Shown here: positions 1 to 13,400 of the stretch, piece after piece
Numbering within the stretch: the first letter of the stretch is position 1
Layout: each line of letters opens with the position of its first letter
Origin: Hybos culiciformis
Lineage: Eukaryota > Arthropoda > Insecta > Diptera > Hybotidae
NCBI GenBank assembly: GCA_964007475.1
Contig: OZ023273.1
Coordinates: 98,994,533 to 99,058,532 of the forward strand
Reading direction: 5' to 3'
Length of the DNA stretch: 64,000 nt
Program-made: the position numbers and the translations under genes
The notes under the pieces: generated by a model
Told to the model about the DNA's origin: nothing
Database searches by the model: none
Seen by the model: only the letters and a program-made list of their open reading frames with translations

Positions 1-2206
1 GGTAGAGGAAGTCCTCTGGTTAAACAAGAAATTGCCTTCTTATGCAATATCTGGATGTGTTAAAGGTGTTGGATTACAATTACATCCACTTGATTTCATC
101 CGAACTCAGCGGCTTAGCACGTGATGAAAATCTCTGAGTGGATTGTAGATTTCGGTTGTTGAATGGTTGTTCTGTAGGTTAGTCTATTTTAATAAAAGAC
201 GGCTTGATTCGGTTTCTTAATTCCTTTATTTGGTACAATGAATATTTCCTCATAATTGAGGAAATCTTAAAATTAATTTTTAAATTTTTTACAATGGAGG
301 TTGTTCTTGAGCATCAAACTAATTAATTCTCCAATCAAAAAAATATGAGAACTTATCAGAAAAAATGAGTTCTTTTATTAGCCGACTCAGCTAAGCTAAT
401 TTAATTGTATCGCTAATTAAAAATATTTACTTGCTTTTTACAAGGTATAGTTTTTTACAACAATCAAAATCAAAAATGATTTATGCAAATTATTTCAATT
501 TAAATTTATAATATTGTTACAATCGTAACAATATAATACGTTTGACTTCCATTTATCATCCGGAAAAAGAACAATAATCCTATACAATAATTTCAATAAG
601 TTAGATTCCGTCAATCAATCTCTTTAATTTAAGCTTCAGGAGAAATTTTACTCTCACCGCATACCAAATTATCAAATACATTCGTTTGCTCACAGAACTT
701 CTAGTAATTGGCTGAATTTCAGCATTCGAAGTTTTGTGGAATTAGAATTCAAATATATAATTGGAAACTGACGAGTAAACTAAGACATTAATTTTCCAAA
801 TCTAAGAACGTAAGTTATCTCTAAGCCTCAGTAATTGAACATTAAAAAACTGAGTGGAATCATGCACTTGAAGATATAAGTACGGGGCAGATATGTATTT
901 CAAAAAGTTTGTTTATAAAAACAAGGTAGCCATAAACGAGTATTCATTTTTATAGTATAATAGTGTGTATACTCAAAATTAATTTATTCTCTTTCGAGTT
1001 TTGGTTTTATTTTAAAAAATTAAATACGACGATGTGACATGACGTTGAGAGAAACATAAAAAAATAAATTAACAAAATACCACAAAATGTTTATGTATAT
1101 GTTTCAACTATATTTTATTCTCAATTAAGACTCTTATTTTTATTTCAATGCGGTTGTACGTTACCTGAAAGTAAGATATCCTGTTTTAATCCTTTCATAT
1201 TTTACATAAAAATTATTTGAAAAATTATTCTAAATTTTTTTTATTGAATTTCCAAATTTTTACAAGGCTTTATATATAAAAAAATATCACCATTCTGTTG
1301 TTTAGTAAAAATAAATAAAATTATTTTACATTATAATTTAATTACAAGAACTTTTAACAACCTTTACAATTTTCTTCATATTATAATATAATAAACTATT
1401 TTGTTTCAAAGAATTCAATGCAATAAGAGAAAACAAACGTCAGAAATAATCAAATCTATTAAAAAATTGTTATACTTAGTCAATTGTTTGTTTTGAAGAT
1501 TTATCATTTTTCAGTATTACGTATGAAACCGGTTGTAGTCAAAGTTTAATAAAAATAAAATATCAATTAAATTAAATTATTGTTCTTAATTATATAGATA
1601 TGTATTATAAATGTACATATAATAATTTATATCCACAGACATACTCGTATGTGGTTATTCAGATTTTTAAGTCAATTTTCAGAATTTTATTATTTTTTAA
1701 TTTTTAGTTATTAAAATACCAATATCATAAGCAAAATTTATTATTCAATAACGTACAAAACAGGTGGTTTTAAAATCGAAAATTAATAATTTAAGTTTCA
1801 GAAATGAAAACTTTTTCTTTTACAACAGAAAGAAAATTTACTTGCTTTGTAATTGTAATCTTTAAGCATAAAGTTACTGATAAGACAATGTTATTGATAT
1901 CAAGTAATATAATAGAAATAAAAAATCTACGTTTATTTTATGTTTGTATATAAAATTGGTCTCCTGAAAATTGGTAATCTAAACTTTGGCTGTAATTTCT
2001 TGTGACCACAGATAATAATAACGAAATTTATTCTTAAAAATATTGAATATAATACAAACATTTATTACTTTAATTAAATTTAATATTAAACCTAATGTTA
2101 ATTATGTGAATAATACTTCTAATCTACTTGAAGTAATTAGAATTGACTATAAAACAGAAATTAACTTAACTTAATTATAAATATGTAATAATTTGTTTTT
2201 CATTAC
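1..2206. other. No gene recognised
   Basis: This stretch is AT-rich noncoding sequence. The first 190 bases are less AT-biased than the rest, and the plus strand is open for roughly 40 codons there, but I do not recognise the product. It may be the edge of a feature outside the window. The remaining 2 kb shows only simple A/T-rich sequence with no supported gene. Confidence 0.6.
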
Positions 2207-2210
2207 TTAA

Positions 2211-2660
2211 GAGCCCTCGGTCCGAAAAATTGGTCTTGGTTTTGCTTTAATTGCAGGGGTAATACATCTCGACCTAAGTGGTTTTTTGATATTAAAGAAT
2301 TGGCTCCTGGGTGAGTGAGCCGGATTTTTCAAATTTTGAGTTTTTTGGCTCAAATTGGCCAACAAAGGAAACAGATAACAAAATAATTGTAAAATTAAAC
2401 GCTGAAATAAAGCAAAAATATCACTTTCCAGTGCTGGTGACGTGGAATTTTTTAATTGATTTTAAAACTTGTTAATTTTTCTGATAAATGGCAGTTTCTG
2501 CACTGAAATAAAATTCAAATATAGTTTTGTAAAATTCGGCTAGAGGTTTTTTTTCATACAATTTTTGTCGCATTTTTCACTGTCTTCATGTGACAGAAAC
2601 ATATCAAAACTGCAAAAATAGAAAACAGAAAAATATTTTTAAATTTCTCAGTGGTAGCTC
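2211..2660. mobile_element. TTAA-flanked MITE, copy 1
   Basis: A 450-bp element lies between two TTAA sites (2207-2210 and 2661-2664). Its ends begin GAGCCCTCGG on the left and, reverse-complemented, GAGCTACCACTG on the right. A second member at 10139-10413 shares the ends and interior blocks, such as the stretch reading AAACGCTGAAATAAAGC near 2397, which defines the family. TTAA duplication is typical of piggyBac-type transposons. A TA duplication with one extra base in the terminal repeat (Tc1/mariner) cannot be excluded. There is no coding capacity. It ends 2 bp past the stop codon of the Rab30-type gene, so the 3' UTR of that gene must run through it. Confidence 0.7.
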
Positions 2661-2666
2661 TTAATA

Positions 2667-5600
2667 TTAAGTATCTTTGTTATTTAAATTTAAATTCGCG
2701 CAACAATTATTTTGTTGTAAAAACTTTTTAGCATTGAGACTAGATAAACCTATCGTAGATTCGTTGTTATTATTACGATATTGAATTGTTGAATTTTCTT
2801 TAACTCTAGCTTGATCCATTAATTCGGCTGCTATTTCGTAAAACAACCTCTCAACGTTATCTGCTTCCTTTGCTGAAGTTTCCATAAAATACCTACAAGT
2901 AAAGATAATTATTAATAAAGTTTTATTAAATTTATATTATTGGGTGGATTGAGATTGGGTAAATAAAACAAGTTTTTTTATCATTACATCTAACGATTCT
3001 GTATTAGAAAACTTATTGCAACAATGCTTAATAATTTTTTCTATTATTTCGTGTCATCGAAATAACGTATGCGGAACTTAGACGTGCATGCCCTAATTCG
3101 GTTCAAAACTGAAATTGGGCCTCAATGAACAATTTTGGTTTCTTAATGCATAACTATTTCCGGTGATTTTCGGAAATAGTTCATATGCATACTACCACTT
3201 TCGCTTAAAATGAATGAACCATTGTCGATTATAAAGCTAGATAAAATATTAATGTATTATTTCGATTTCTAATCTATACTTTACTTCGTTTTAAAGCGCA
3301 ATCGTGCAAATACCTTATTTCGTATAATTTATTTCCGCATAAGTTATTTCATGGTACCGATTATTTCAATTTAATGACGGTGATGAGACAGTGTCCGTTC
3401 GTCTCTTCTGTTGAATATTGAATTATGTATGTAATCGATAAATTATGTGCATTAGTTATAGAAGTTGGAATTGTTTCTCGAAAAACGAACTGTAACTGTA
3501 AAACTGTATCTAATTTAGAAGAACTTTTCTGAGGTTCAACGATATTGAATCATAAAATCCAATTAAAAGGAGAATATTCCGACCAAATAAATTAATGCAA
3601 AATTGCAAATTGCTTTCCCCCTATTAAAAAAATTGTTAGAACTTCAACATGTTTTAATAAGGATATTGCTTTTTTAAGTAGTTAATTTTGATTTTATTTT
3701 AGAAAACGTCAACTTAAAAGTTAAAAATATATAATGGACAATGAACCTCAATAAGATTTCAAAGATAAACATAAAATAGCTAAAATTTAAAGTTTATAGA
3801 ATAAAATAAAAGGACTTAAACAATACTCAATACTAACATATCGTGATGCTTAGCAAAATCCTCACCAATCACAACTGGAATTTCCCGATCATCTCTATCA
3901 CACTTATTTCCCTGCAATGCAAAAGAATGAAATTAAATTAGTTAAAAAAAAAATTTTTTTGTCACATTGTAACCTTTACCACTAAAACTTTTAAAACTCT
4001 TGTATTTGCATATTCTTGAATTTCTCGAAGCCAATCAGTTAGGCAATCAAATGTAGGTTGACATGATATGTCATAAACTAAGATTAAAGCGTGTGCTGAA
4101 CGATAATATGATTCTAAAAAGAAAAACGTAATATAATTATTATTATTATTGAATTAAAATTTTCTAAGTTCTAAGAAAAATAGAAATATTAGGATGTTAA
4201 CAACTTCCGTTTTTCTAAGAATCCGTTGATATTTTTCTAATTTTCTTGCGATATCAGCCGGATATTGAAAGAAGTTATCTAAATCCTTGCAGTACTTTTA
4301 ATTATTTATTTATTTTCTTTATTTCTACCAAATACATATTTATAATCTTTACAGAAATTTTAAACTATAAATTATAAATTTAAACTATAAATTTTAACTT
4401 GAAATTATCAATAATAATATTTATATTTTACATAATAAATATCTTCTTCTTAAAATTAGCATTACTATTATATATCATAATAGTAAGAAAACAATATATG
4501 ACCACGTAATATAATTGACACTGTCAGTTACATTCTTATAAATCTCTCGCATTTTAATTTTAAATACTTTCCTTTCCTCAATTAATTCGCTTCATAGAAC
4601 TCAGTAAATCTTAAACTACGAAGACAAAATCTAATAAATTTCTTTTGAATACCTTCAATTTTATTGGAGTGAACTTCATAGTAAGAAAGAACTTTCCACT
4701 TTGTGAGGTAAATTCCAAGTGAATATGAAAGTTAGAACAGGTTTTGCAGAAGTTTAGCTAGAACGGACGCAGTTGAAAAAATTCTTCATATTTGCTTTCA
4801 GGACTGTTGCGATTGGAATGACTAAGCCATGATGTGTTATGTTCGCTTAAGTCACCTAAAACCAAAATTTCAGTCCCTGTATTTCTCGCCAGAGTTTTTT
4901 TTTTTTTTTTTTATTAAAGTTACCAAATCACTAGGTGGGATACCTTTTATACTTAAAGAAGTATGGATTTGGTAATGGGGATAGGAAATTTAGAAGGGAT
5001 TAAAAAGTGGGACAGTTAGTAGATAATCATGCACACTCTTCTTAAAGCGGTGCAAGTCGTAAGTCAAACGTCCGTCAGCTGACGGGAACAATTTTGATGG
5101 GAGAGCATTCCACATTCTCGAGGTGCGAATTGAAAACGAATCTCCGAAGCTCGTTCTATCACATCTGGGAATTTTTACGAAATATGGGTGTGACGTTGAA
5201 GCAGTACGTGTTTATTTGTTCGGAAAGCAAATCAAACTCGGTTCTTCTTTTGAACCAAAAAAAATTAATAAGAAATTTGGTGATTTTAGATCATTTTTAG
5301 GATAAAAAGCAACGGAAAAATTATTGAGGTCTCCGACTTGAATCTCACTTAAAGCCAAGACATTTGGCATAGCAGAGGCCAAATGGATTTGAACGGCTTG
5401 GAAATTCGCATCCAAACCTCGGATGCTACAAAAATTAATAGAAAATTTTTTCTCAACCCAGCTCAAATAAGTGTGAATTAGAAATAAAACTAATTGCTTT
5501 GATAACAAGCTAGCGATCTACGAATCGACAGTGAACAGTTTTTAAAACCTAGGGTGGACTTATGTAACTTTGTCGTCTTTGTGACAATCGACAATTTCAA

Positions 5601-6493
5601 ACACGATCAATTTCTATGGACAATGAAAATTATGCTTCACGTATCTAATCATCATCGTCATTTTCAAATAAAAAGGTAGTAAAACTCAATAAAAATCTTG
5701 AAAGGATAACTAGTTTATAAAGTAAACCTTGATTTATAAAAAATTTGTAAAATTTGTTTGAGGAAAAGAGAAGAATTATGTACCTACTTTTCTAAAATTT
5801 TGTAGTCAATTCTCGAGAAAAAAAATTTGCTTCCTATAACTTCCAAATTCTCTACATATTTTTTTTTTTTTAAAACGATAAACTAAAATTCAAGATTTTC
5901 TTACGTGAAGCAAAAAAGTCGACATGGTCGCTTTTATGATCGAAGTCGACAAATATTTAAAATTTTTTTAGTTAATTTCTCAATAAAATTATGAGAAAAG
6001 AATTTTCCAGCTTTTAAAATTACATGAAGCAAAAAGTCGACAATTGTTAAATTTTGTGACAATTGTCGACCTGTGACAATTGTTATATGATTGCACCCTT
6101 TGTTCCGAAATCTCAACGACAAACGAGTGAAAAAGAGTGCACTGTGATAAAAGTTTTTTTTTTTGCTTAATTCCAATGAAATAAAGATTTAAATTTTAAA
6201 TGTTTTTAATCGTCTTAATACTCAAATGGAATCGGTTTTCAAATATTTTTATTTTTAAAGTTTTAAATCTTACGTGTTATGGATCGAAATCTTTCTTGGC
6301 CAGCTGTATCCCATATTTGTAATTTAATTTTTTCTCCGTCAACATCAACTGTTTTTATCATAAAATCTACACCAATTGTTGCACCTTGCCCGCATGGAAA
6401 CTGCCCTTGTGTGAATCGTCGAACTAAACAAGTTTTTCCTACACCTGCATTACCAACTAAAACAACTTTGAACAAAAATTTGTAGTCGTCCAT
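2667..6493 (-). CDS. Rab30: Rab30-type small GTPase
   Basis: Rab GTPases switch between GDP and GTP forms to direct vesicle traffic; Rab30 acts at the Golgi. Four coding exons read on the minus strand: 6493-6274, 4113-3980, 3911-3838 and 2892-2667. All have GT/AG borders and compatible phases, giving about 217 residues (vertebrate Rab30 is near 203). Visible motifs are the P-loop GNAGVGKT at about residue 15, switch I with ATIGVDF, WDTAGQE, GNKCD, and ETSAK near the end. The N-terminus [17 protein letters not shown] is characteristic of Rab30. The prenylation pair CC is followed by about ten more residues instead of closing the protein. An acceptor-like TTTTAG lies at 6503-6508, so a noncoding 5' exon probably sits further upstream. 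Intron 1 holds a dead non-LTR element, and a MITE abuts the stop codon. Confidence 0.93.
3152..3181. repeat. Perfect inverted repeat in Rab30 intron
   Basis: AACTATTTCCG at 3152-3162 is followed after 8 bases by its exact complement at 3171-3181, and an outer TGCATA/TATGCA pair extends the fold imperfectly. It is probably the core of a small foldback element in the intron between exons 3 and 4 of the Rab30-type gene. No target duplication was recognised. Confidence 0.5.
4740..5508 (-). mobile_element. Non-LTR retrotransposon endonuclease relic
   Basis: Two minus-strand pieces resemble the apurinic-type endonuclease of non-LTR retrotransposons. The stretch around 5300-5430 reads [18 protein letters not shown] and then a PNVLALSE motif, as in the N-terminal part of the domain. 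The stretch 4860-4750 reads [12 protein letters not shown], like the GDxNxHxxxW catalytic-site region. Between them lie a T-run (4897-4912) and unrelated repeat-like sequence, so the domain is broken and the copy is dead. It sits in intron 1 of the Rab30-type gene. The clade is uncertain. Confidence 0.6.
5904..6070. repeat. Repeated GTCGAC-containing segments with hairpin
   Basis: A 19-bp segment ending GCAAAAAAGTCGAC at 5904-5922 recurs with one base less at 6023-6041. The second copy runs into a perfect hairpin: GTCGACAATTGT at 6036-6047 and its complement at 6059-6070. It lies in intron 1 of the Rab30-type gene and is likely a decayed foldback transposon. No ends are defined. Confidence 0.5.
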
Positions 6494-6879
6494 TATACGG
6501 CTCTAAAAGAAAAAAAAGCAAATTCTAAATTAGTTAAACAAAAACTACAAAATTATAATACTTTATATTATATATATTATATTATTATGTACATTATTTC
6601 GAAGCATTTGATTAAAAAATATTATCGAATTCAAATCCTCCTCGCATCAAAAGAGTTAAAGAGAACCAACATTTGATTTAATTACATATAATCGCAACAT
6701 AAACTTTCTTTAAATAATATATTTATGCCTATATATTTTAATATTAATTTAAAATTAATTATTTTTGCAAATAAAGAGTTGTAATTAAAAGAAGAATATT
6801 ACATAATATAATTGGAAAGATCATAAAATTTGGAATATCAATATATTTCAATTATTGATAACATAAGATTCGAAGTCAG

Positions 6880-7400
6880 AATGAAAATGGACGAAACAGG
6901 TGCATTAAAAATAGATGCACCCGTAGGATTAACTCTTAGGGAACTTCTATAGGAGCTTTTGAGAATTTTATGGATGGTGCATTGGGCAAACATAAAGACT
7001 ACTTTGTCAAAGAAGTAAAGCAAGATATATTTAGGCTACAAAGGGAAAATATTGAGCTAAAAAAAGAAGTTAACAGCTACAGAAGACGAAACGTAACAGA
7101 ATATAACGTAAAAATGGAGTTTCAAATAAAAGAGGGAATAATTTCATTTTTCAAAATATTCCACTAAATATACTAACCCAAAAAGAATTTAATAAAAAAT
7201 ACGTTGAAAATTGGGATCCGTTAGACGTGCATGTACTTAGAAAAAAAGAGCAAACAATGAATGTCAGAGTCTAAATTTTGAGCAACGAAGCAATCACAGT
7301 TCTGAAAACGAGTATATAAAACGGATCAACCATCAATTGCCGTTCTTAATGGCCAAAATTGTAAAATTATGCGATGTTGTAAATGTAACTTCACTTTTGA
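6880..7400 (+). pseudogene. Degenerate coding-like stretch, possible transposon relic
   Basis: This block is less AT-biased than its surroundings and is partly open in several plus frames. At 6970-7167 a short frame contains a charged, heptad-like run with RLQRENIELKKEV that could form a coiled coil, as ORF1 proteins of non-LTR elements often do. There is no intact frame and no secure family match. It may be the remains of a retroelement ORF1, but other origins are possible. Confidence 0.25.
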
Positions 7401-10134
7401 ATAATAAATTTTTTTCTAATTTTTACTTAAAAAAAACTTATTTTTCATATTAATTATAAACATAAATAATAATAATGATAGAAAACTTAACAAATTTTCA
7501 AAAATTAATACAACGTTAAAGGTTTCTTTAATTATTTTGCTATATTTCCGACCTACATAATATCGTGAAAAACAATTCAAATTAGGTATTTTTAGTTGAG
7601 TCTGATATCCACAAATCAGCATCATAAGGATTTCAATTCTAAACGCAAAGGCCCTATGTATTACATATTGCGTTTTGGTTTTAAGTTTGTCCTAAAATTT
7701 TATTTTGATGAAGTTCAATGAAAATACAATTATATTATTACTGAATACGTTAGCACACTAGTAATTATTTAAAACAATTTTAATTTATTTTAAACTCTAA
7801 AAATGTTAATTTATATTTCATAAACAAGCTTAATTTTTGTAAATTTTTAAATATACTAGTTGCAATTTAAAAAAAATAATTATGTAAAATTGATTGATTT
7901 TCATGCACTCATTCAATTCATTACCAATTTTCATATTTCATTATGAGAATGTTCAATGTCAGCTAATTGATTGTTGATTGTAAAAAATTAAATAAAATTA
8001 AAAACTAATCACATTTAATTTTTTTTATATTTCTATCAATTATTATTTCTTAAAAATTGTCACATTTTAAGTTTTAAATTTAAATAATTTTCATGTCATG
8101 TTATGGTACATTGAATATACGTATAGTATTAGTAACAGTTCTGTCCAAATAAATAGAAAATTTTTTTCAACTTTTAATAACGTGCATCAGAAATTCACTA
8201 GTAATCCGATGAGAGAAAGTACAAAAAATCTTTATTAACAGTTTAAAAAATAAAAATCAGTGAATTACCCCCAAGGAAATTAATATTGAAAAAATTTAAC
8301 TGACTTGGATTTATTTGATTTTTGTACTGAGAAAAATAAAATATACATTTGAAAATACATTCATTTTCGTACAAGGCTTAAAAAGAGAAAGAAGATTTTA
8401 AAAAGTGTTGGAACAAAAAAATGAACAATTTTGGGGTGCTATTAATTTGCACAATAGTATTACAAATTATTTACAAAATTTTCTCAATCAGATTCAGCTT
8501 GCGCATTCAAAATAGTAAAAAATAATTCTATTCTAAAATAGTATAAAAGTTAAAAAAATAAAAATGAAAACAGGAGTTGAATTAAAATTAAATATTAAAT
8601 TTTCAATTCAACAAGAACTCAACCTTATTTCAACTCATCCTTGGAAGCATTAATTTTTAACATAACACATTTCATTAAGCACAATTTTTAATTTTTAATA
8701 TTTTAACATTAATCGATATGTTCATATCCAATTCAGCTCAATGAGACGAAACATTACAGATTTACAGTATACTCTTTTAATGTTAAAATAATAATTATCT
8801 GAAAAAAAAAATCCATCAAATCTAAATGGTTTCTACTTCCAAAAGTATATGCAATAAATTTTGTACACAGGCCTCTATACATAATGCACATCTGGCTGGA
8901 AGGAAATATATATGTATGCAGAGTTTTTTTTTTGAATCATTCATAAGAGGATGTTGTAATTGAAGTTATTGTTTGATCGAAAAATGTTTTGAAAAAAGAA
9001 ATAAACTCTAACATCTCTTAAATCCGGTATATTTTTAATCAATGATGAAATGTAAATAAAACATTGATTGAAAATTACATAAAACAGTTACGTAAATGAA
9101 ATTATTAAACAATTGAAATTTTTTCGAAATATTGATGATTTATTATTTTTTTTATTAGTTAAACAATAATATTATGTACAACTTGATGATTGATGAATCA
9201 ATTCTGTTATTTTCTCTAATAATTATATCTATCAATTAGCTATTACTAAAATTAAAAAAAAAATTATGATTTTCAACATTTTAGAAAAATTTAATTTCAC
9301 TGCCTAATATACAGGCTAATATACAATTATTCTTAGTTAAGAAATTAGGTACTATAAAAATAATATGCCTGTAATTTTTTATATCTAAAAAAGATGGTAA
9401 AATGAGCAAAATGCATGTGTGCATCAATTAACTTCGGTATCATATGAGTGAAGGATTAATGGATAAAATGTTATTTCTTTTACAATTTATTTATTTCTTT
9501 TCTCTTCGTTAAAATCATATATCTATGAAAAGTTTCTGATCTTTAAAATTGATAAAAAAAAAATCTGAAATAAAAATTTTCACTTCACTGCATACAGCTC
9601 ACATTTTTTTAATAATAATTATATTGTAAGGCCTTGAAGTTTTGGTTGTGCGTTCTCTATTACCCCGTTTTTAAGTAAATATCTTTTTTTGTGAAATATA
9701 ATTACAATTTAGAAACAAAAATATTTCGCACTCTAATACGCATCAAAAAACATAAAATTTATTATTATTATAATTATAATTAAAAAAAAAAAGATTTTCG
9801 TATAATAGAATAAAAACATCAACATTATATATGAATTAACATGCATAATCAGAGTAAATCACCTTTAGAATAAATGTATATACATTAATACATTAATATT
9901 GTTTCAAAAATATTCAAACAAACCATATACATAACTAGTTTTTTGAATTCTTGTTTTTTCAAACTGTTTGGTATATGTACATACATATTTTTTTATCATT
10001 ATTTTGCTTAACCATCATTTCAAAAAAGATTTATTTTAAAATTTCAAGTTTATAACTTTTTTATTGAAATAAAATTTAATTTATTTTTTATTCTAATACA
10101 TTTTTGATCAGTTTAAGGGAAATTTGGCTCTACT
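7401..10134. other. No gene recognised
   Basis: This is AT-rich sequence with homopolymer runs and no frame resembling a known protein on either strand. It is upstream of the Rab30-type gene and could contain its noncoding first exon, but nothing marks it. Confidence 0.6.
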
Positions 10135-10138
10135 TTAA

Positions 10139-10413
10139 GAGCCCTCACTGCGAAATAGTAGTCTTGGTATTGCTTTGATTGTTGGGTTCATACAATCTCG
10201 ACTGAAGTGATTGGCGCCAGGGTAAATTATTATTTAAAATTTGAGGTTTTGTGGATCATATTGGACTTTGATAAACTTGAACATATTTGCTGAGAGGTTG
10301 AAGTAAAGGTAAAAGATAATAAAAAAATCAAACGCAGAAATAAAGATAAAGCATCACTCTGAACTGAAGAATAGAAAACAGAAAAATATTTTTAATATTC
10401 GCAGTTACGGCTC
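10139..10413. mobile_element. TTAA-flanked MITE, copy 2
   Basis: A 275-bp element lies between TTAA at 10135-10138 and TTAA at 10414-10417. The left end GAGCCCTCACTGCGAA matches the complemented right end GAGCCGTAACTGCGAA at 14 of 16 positions. It shares ends and interior with the 450-bp copy at 2211-2660 but lacks part of the middle. It has no coding capacity. This copy preserves the terminal repeats better and is the better guide to the family's consensus ends. Confidence 0.75.
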
Positions 10414-10417
10414 TTAA

Positions 10418-13400
10418 GTAAAAATGCTTTAAGTACTGTGGTTGGTATAATTGCTTCAAGCTTAAATTTTGCATAAAACAATGTTTGTAACAACTACATA
10501 AGTTCTTTGAAAGAAAAGGAAAGAAAAGGAAAAAAATGATCAAAAATCATTATCTAAATTATATATATTAAAATCATTATATACATTATATATTATGCAA
10601 ATTTGATTTTAAAACAAATTTCCAAAATTTTAGAAATTTTTTTTTATTTATTTCCTAGTCTAGTGTACAAATTTTGAAATTTTTTATTTTCTTCACTCAC
10701 TCTAGCTAAAAAAAAGTACAATACAAGTTTAACTAAAACTAAGAAACAAAAATGGTAATGAATCATTAATTATTTTTTTTTAATCTTATACATAGTTATA
10801 GTACTATATAACTTGTGTTTTATTTTGTAGAGTAATTAATTACAAAACTCTTTGATTTAAAAAATTTCTCTTATTTTTAGTTTTATAATTTCGTTTTTTT
10901 TTAGTTCATGGTTTTTGATTGCACAAGACGATTCGGTTTCATGTTTATATTAACATTAAAGACATTAAACATTAACTACCTAGATTTATAATTAAGAAGA
11001 CAATTAAAATGAAAAATATAGAAGCAGTTATGTTATTTATGAGAAATATTTTTTTAACACATACAGATATTAAATTATCAGAAGAAAACTATAAGTATTT
11101 TATGTGCATAAATGGATCCTTTGACTTTTGATCGCACAATTATTATTTTTGGAAAAAAAAATTATAGATGGGTATTATTTCAAAACTGATATTATTTCAA
11201 TTAAGAGAAATTGCTTTTTCTAGAAGAGTAAAATTAATATATAAGAATAATAATTTAAGAAATTTGTGTAACCAATGTGCCGGTTGGGCATTGAGTATTG
11301 ATCATTCCTAGCACTGATATAGGTATGTATTAAACAAAAACATTCAAATATGAAGTCTACCTTTCATTTCTTAATTGTTGTTAAATGAAAGGAAATTCAA
11401 TAATAATATTCTTGTTATTACATGTACAGTACATATATGATCAAACGGTTTGAAACCACTTCATCAAGCAATATCTTAATCACACACAGAATTTAAATTA
11501 ATATAATGCGTTTTATATATTTTATCCAAAATTTGAATTAAGTCCTACATTACATAACTATAAGTATATTTCAATTAATATTAAAAAATTTTTATATGAC
11601 AAAATAGAAAACAGTCCATTCCATAAAAATATGAAAAATCATGATAATAACAATCAATAAATAAAATTTTGAATTACATCAATTTTTTTTAAACTTTTTT
11701 TTAAATGAGTTTTTTCTTTTGTGAATTAGATTTTGTTATTCAAAGCCCGCTTAAACTCCTATAAAATGAGCAAACTTCTGTAAAATTTTTTTTCAAAATA
11801 ATTCTCATAATAATATTGTTACATATATTATGGATTAATGTTTCGTAAAATTCATAAAATTGTTTATGTTTTAAAAGTGTTTCTTTCCAGAAGTAAAACT
11901 CTTTTTTTACTACAAAGTTAAATTTTATCAATTTTGATTATAAATTAATTAGTTTTAATTTTAATACCCATGTACTTATAATGGTTAACGAATTTAATTA
12001 AATTTTCATTATTTAACAAATTTAATATTTTCATTTCATGATATGCTTAAAATAAAATTAAAAAAAACAATAAAGAAGTCTATAGAGTGGATAACAAAAA
12101 AATTAGTTCATAACTAGTTTCTCCAGAGAAAAATAATTTAACATTTTTAGCATTTCGATATTGGAATCATCATAATTACAAATAGCCAGCAAGTAATAAT
12201 AATAAATTAACGCTGTTGTGTATACAGAATACCTTAGTTGGAAACAAGAAAAAAAAAATAACAACGAATCACCTATATTATGATGTGTCATCATTTAAAT
12301 TTATTTTTATTCACACCGCATACAAAAAAACCAAAAGCTTTACATACATACCTAAATTTTTGTTACCTCATCTATGATCGAATTTTCAATTATTCAATAT
12401 TACTTTCATTCATCTGTCTAAATATCTACTAGTACTTCTATATTTATATATTTATTATTAACTTTTATGAATTTCCTTAATATAAAATTTTGATTTAAAT
12501 TTTTTTTGTATAAATGTATGTATGATATAAAATATTTTGTATATTGAACAATTTTAAGTTAAACGCGACTCTCCATCAATATTCGATATATTTTTCATTT
12601 ACATATTGTGTACAAAACATGTATGTATATAAAATAAAAATGAATGTAAATATCTACTAAGATAAAAATGTACTTAGTGTAAAGTAAATTAATTAATACA
12701 AGTCTTAAGAGTTTTTTGGTTTTTTGGTTGCTGCTGATTTTATTTTGTTATGTAATCTATCTTCATAATCTTATAATTAGTTTAACCTTTTTTCATGCAG
12801 TTAATCATAATAATCAAGTAATCGTATAATCATGTTCGCGTTAATGATGCAATTAGATAAATACAACAAGATCACTGTGAAACGATAATGTTACTAATTT
12901 GTTGGTATAACTTTTTTTTAAATTAATTAGGTGAACCTACACACGAAAATGCTTTGAAATTACTTAACTAATGAACTACCTAATCGTTTTAAATTCTTTG
13001 AATATTAACATATGCGAGATCACGTTCACTTTTACCTCGGCTAAATGATGATTTTGGGGTTGGGAGTTAGGAGCTTTTTGGAATGTTAACATATGATAAA
13101 TTTCGTTCAATTTCACCTCGATTAAGAGGATTTTGGGGTCGGAAATTAGAGGCTCTCAACAGGCAACACAACAGGCAAGACATGATAAACGTCGTTCATT
13201 GTTGCCTCTTGTCGTTCGTTCTTGCTTCAATGGAATTGTGCCTTAAGAAATAAGTAAAATATAAGAATTTATAATATTTTTCAGTAGACAAAAAGACCTT
13301 TACAAAAATTAGGAATGTTATGTTATAAATATGTTATATGTAAATATGTAATAATGTACATTGTACATAATGTGAGTAGTTATGATTAATAGATTTTTAG

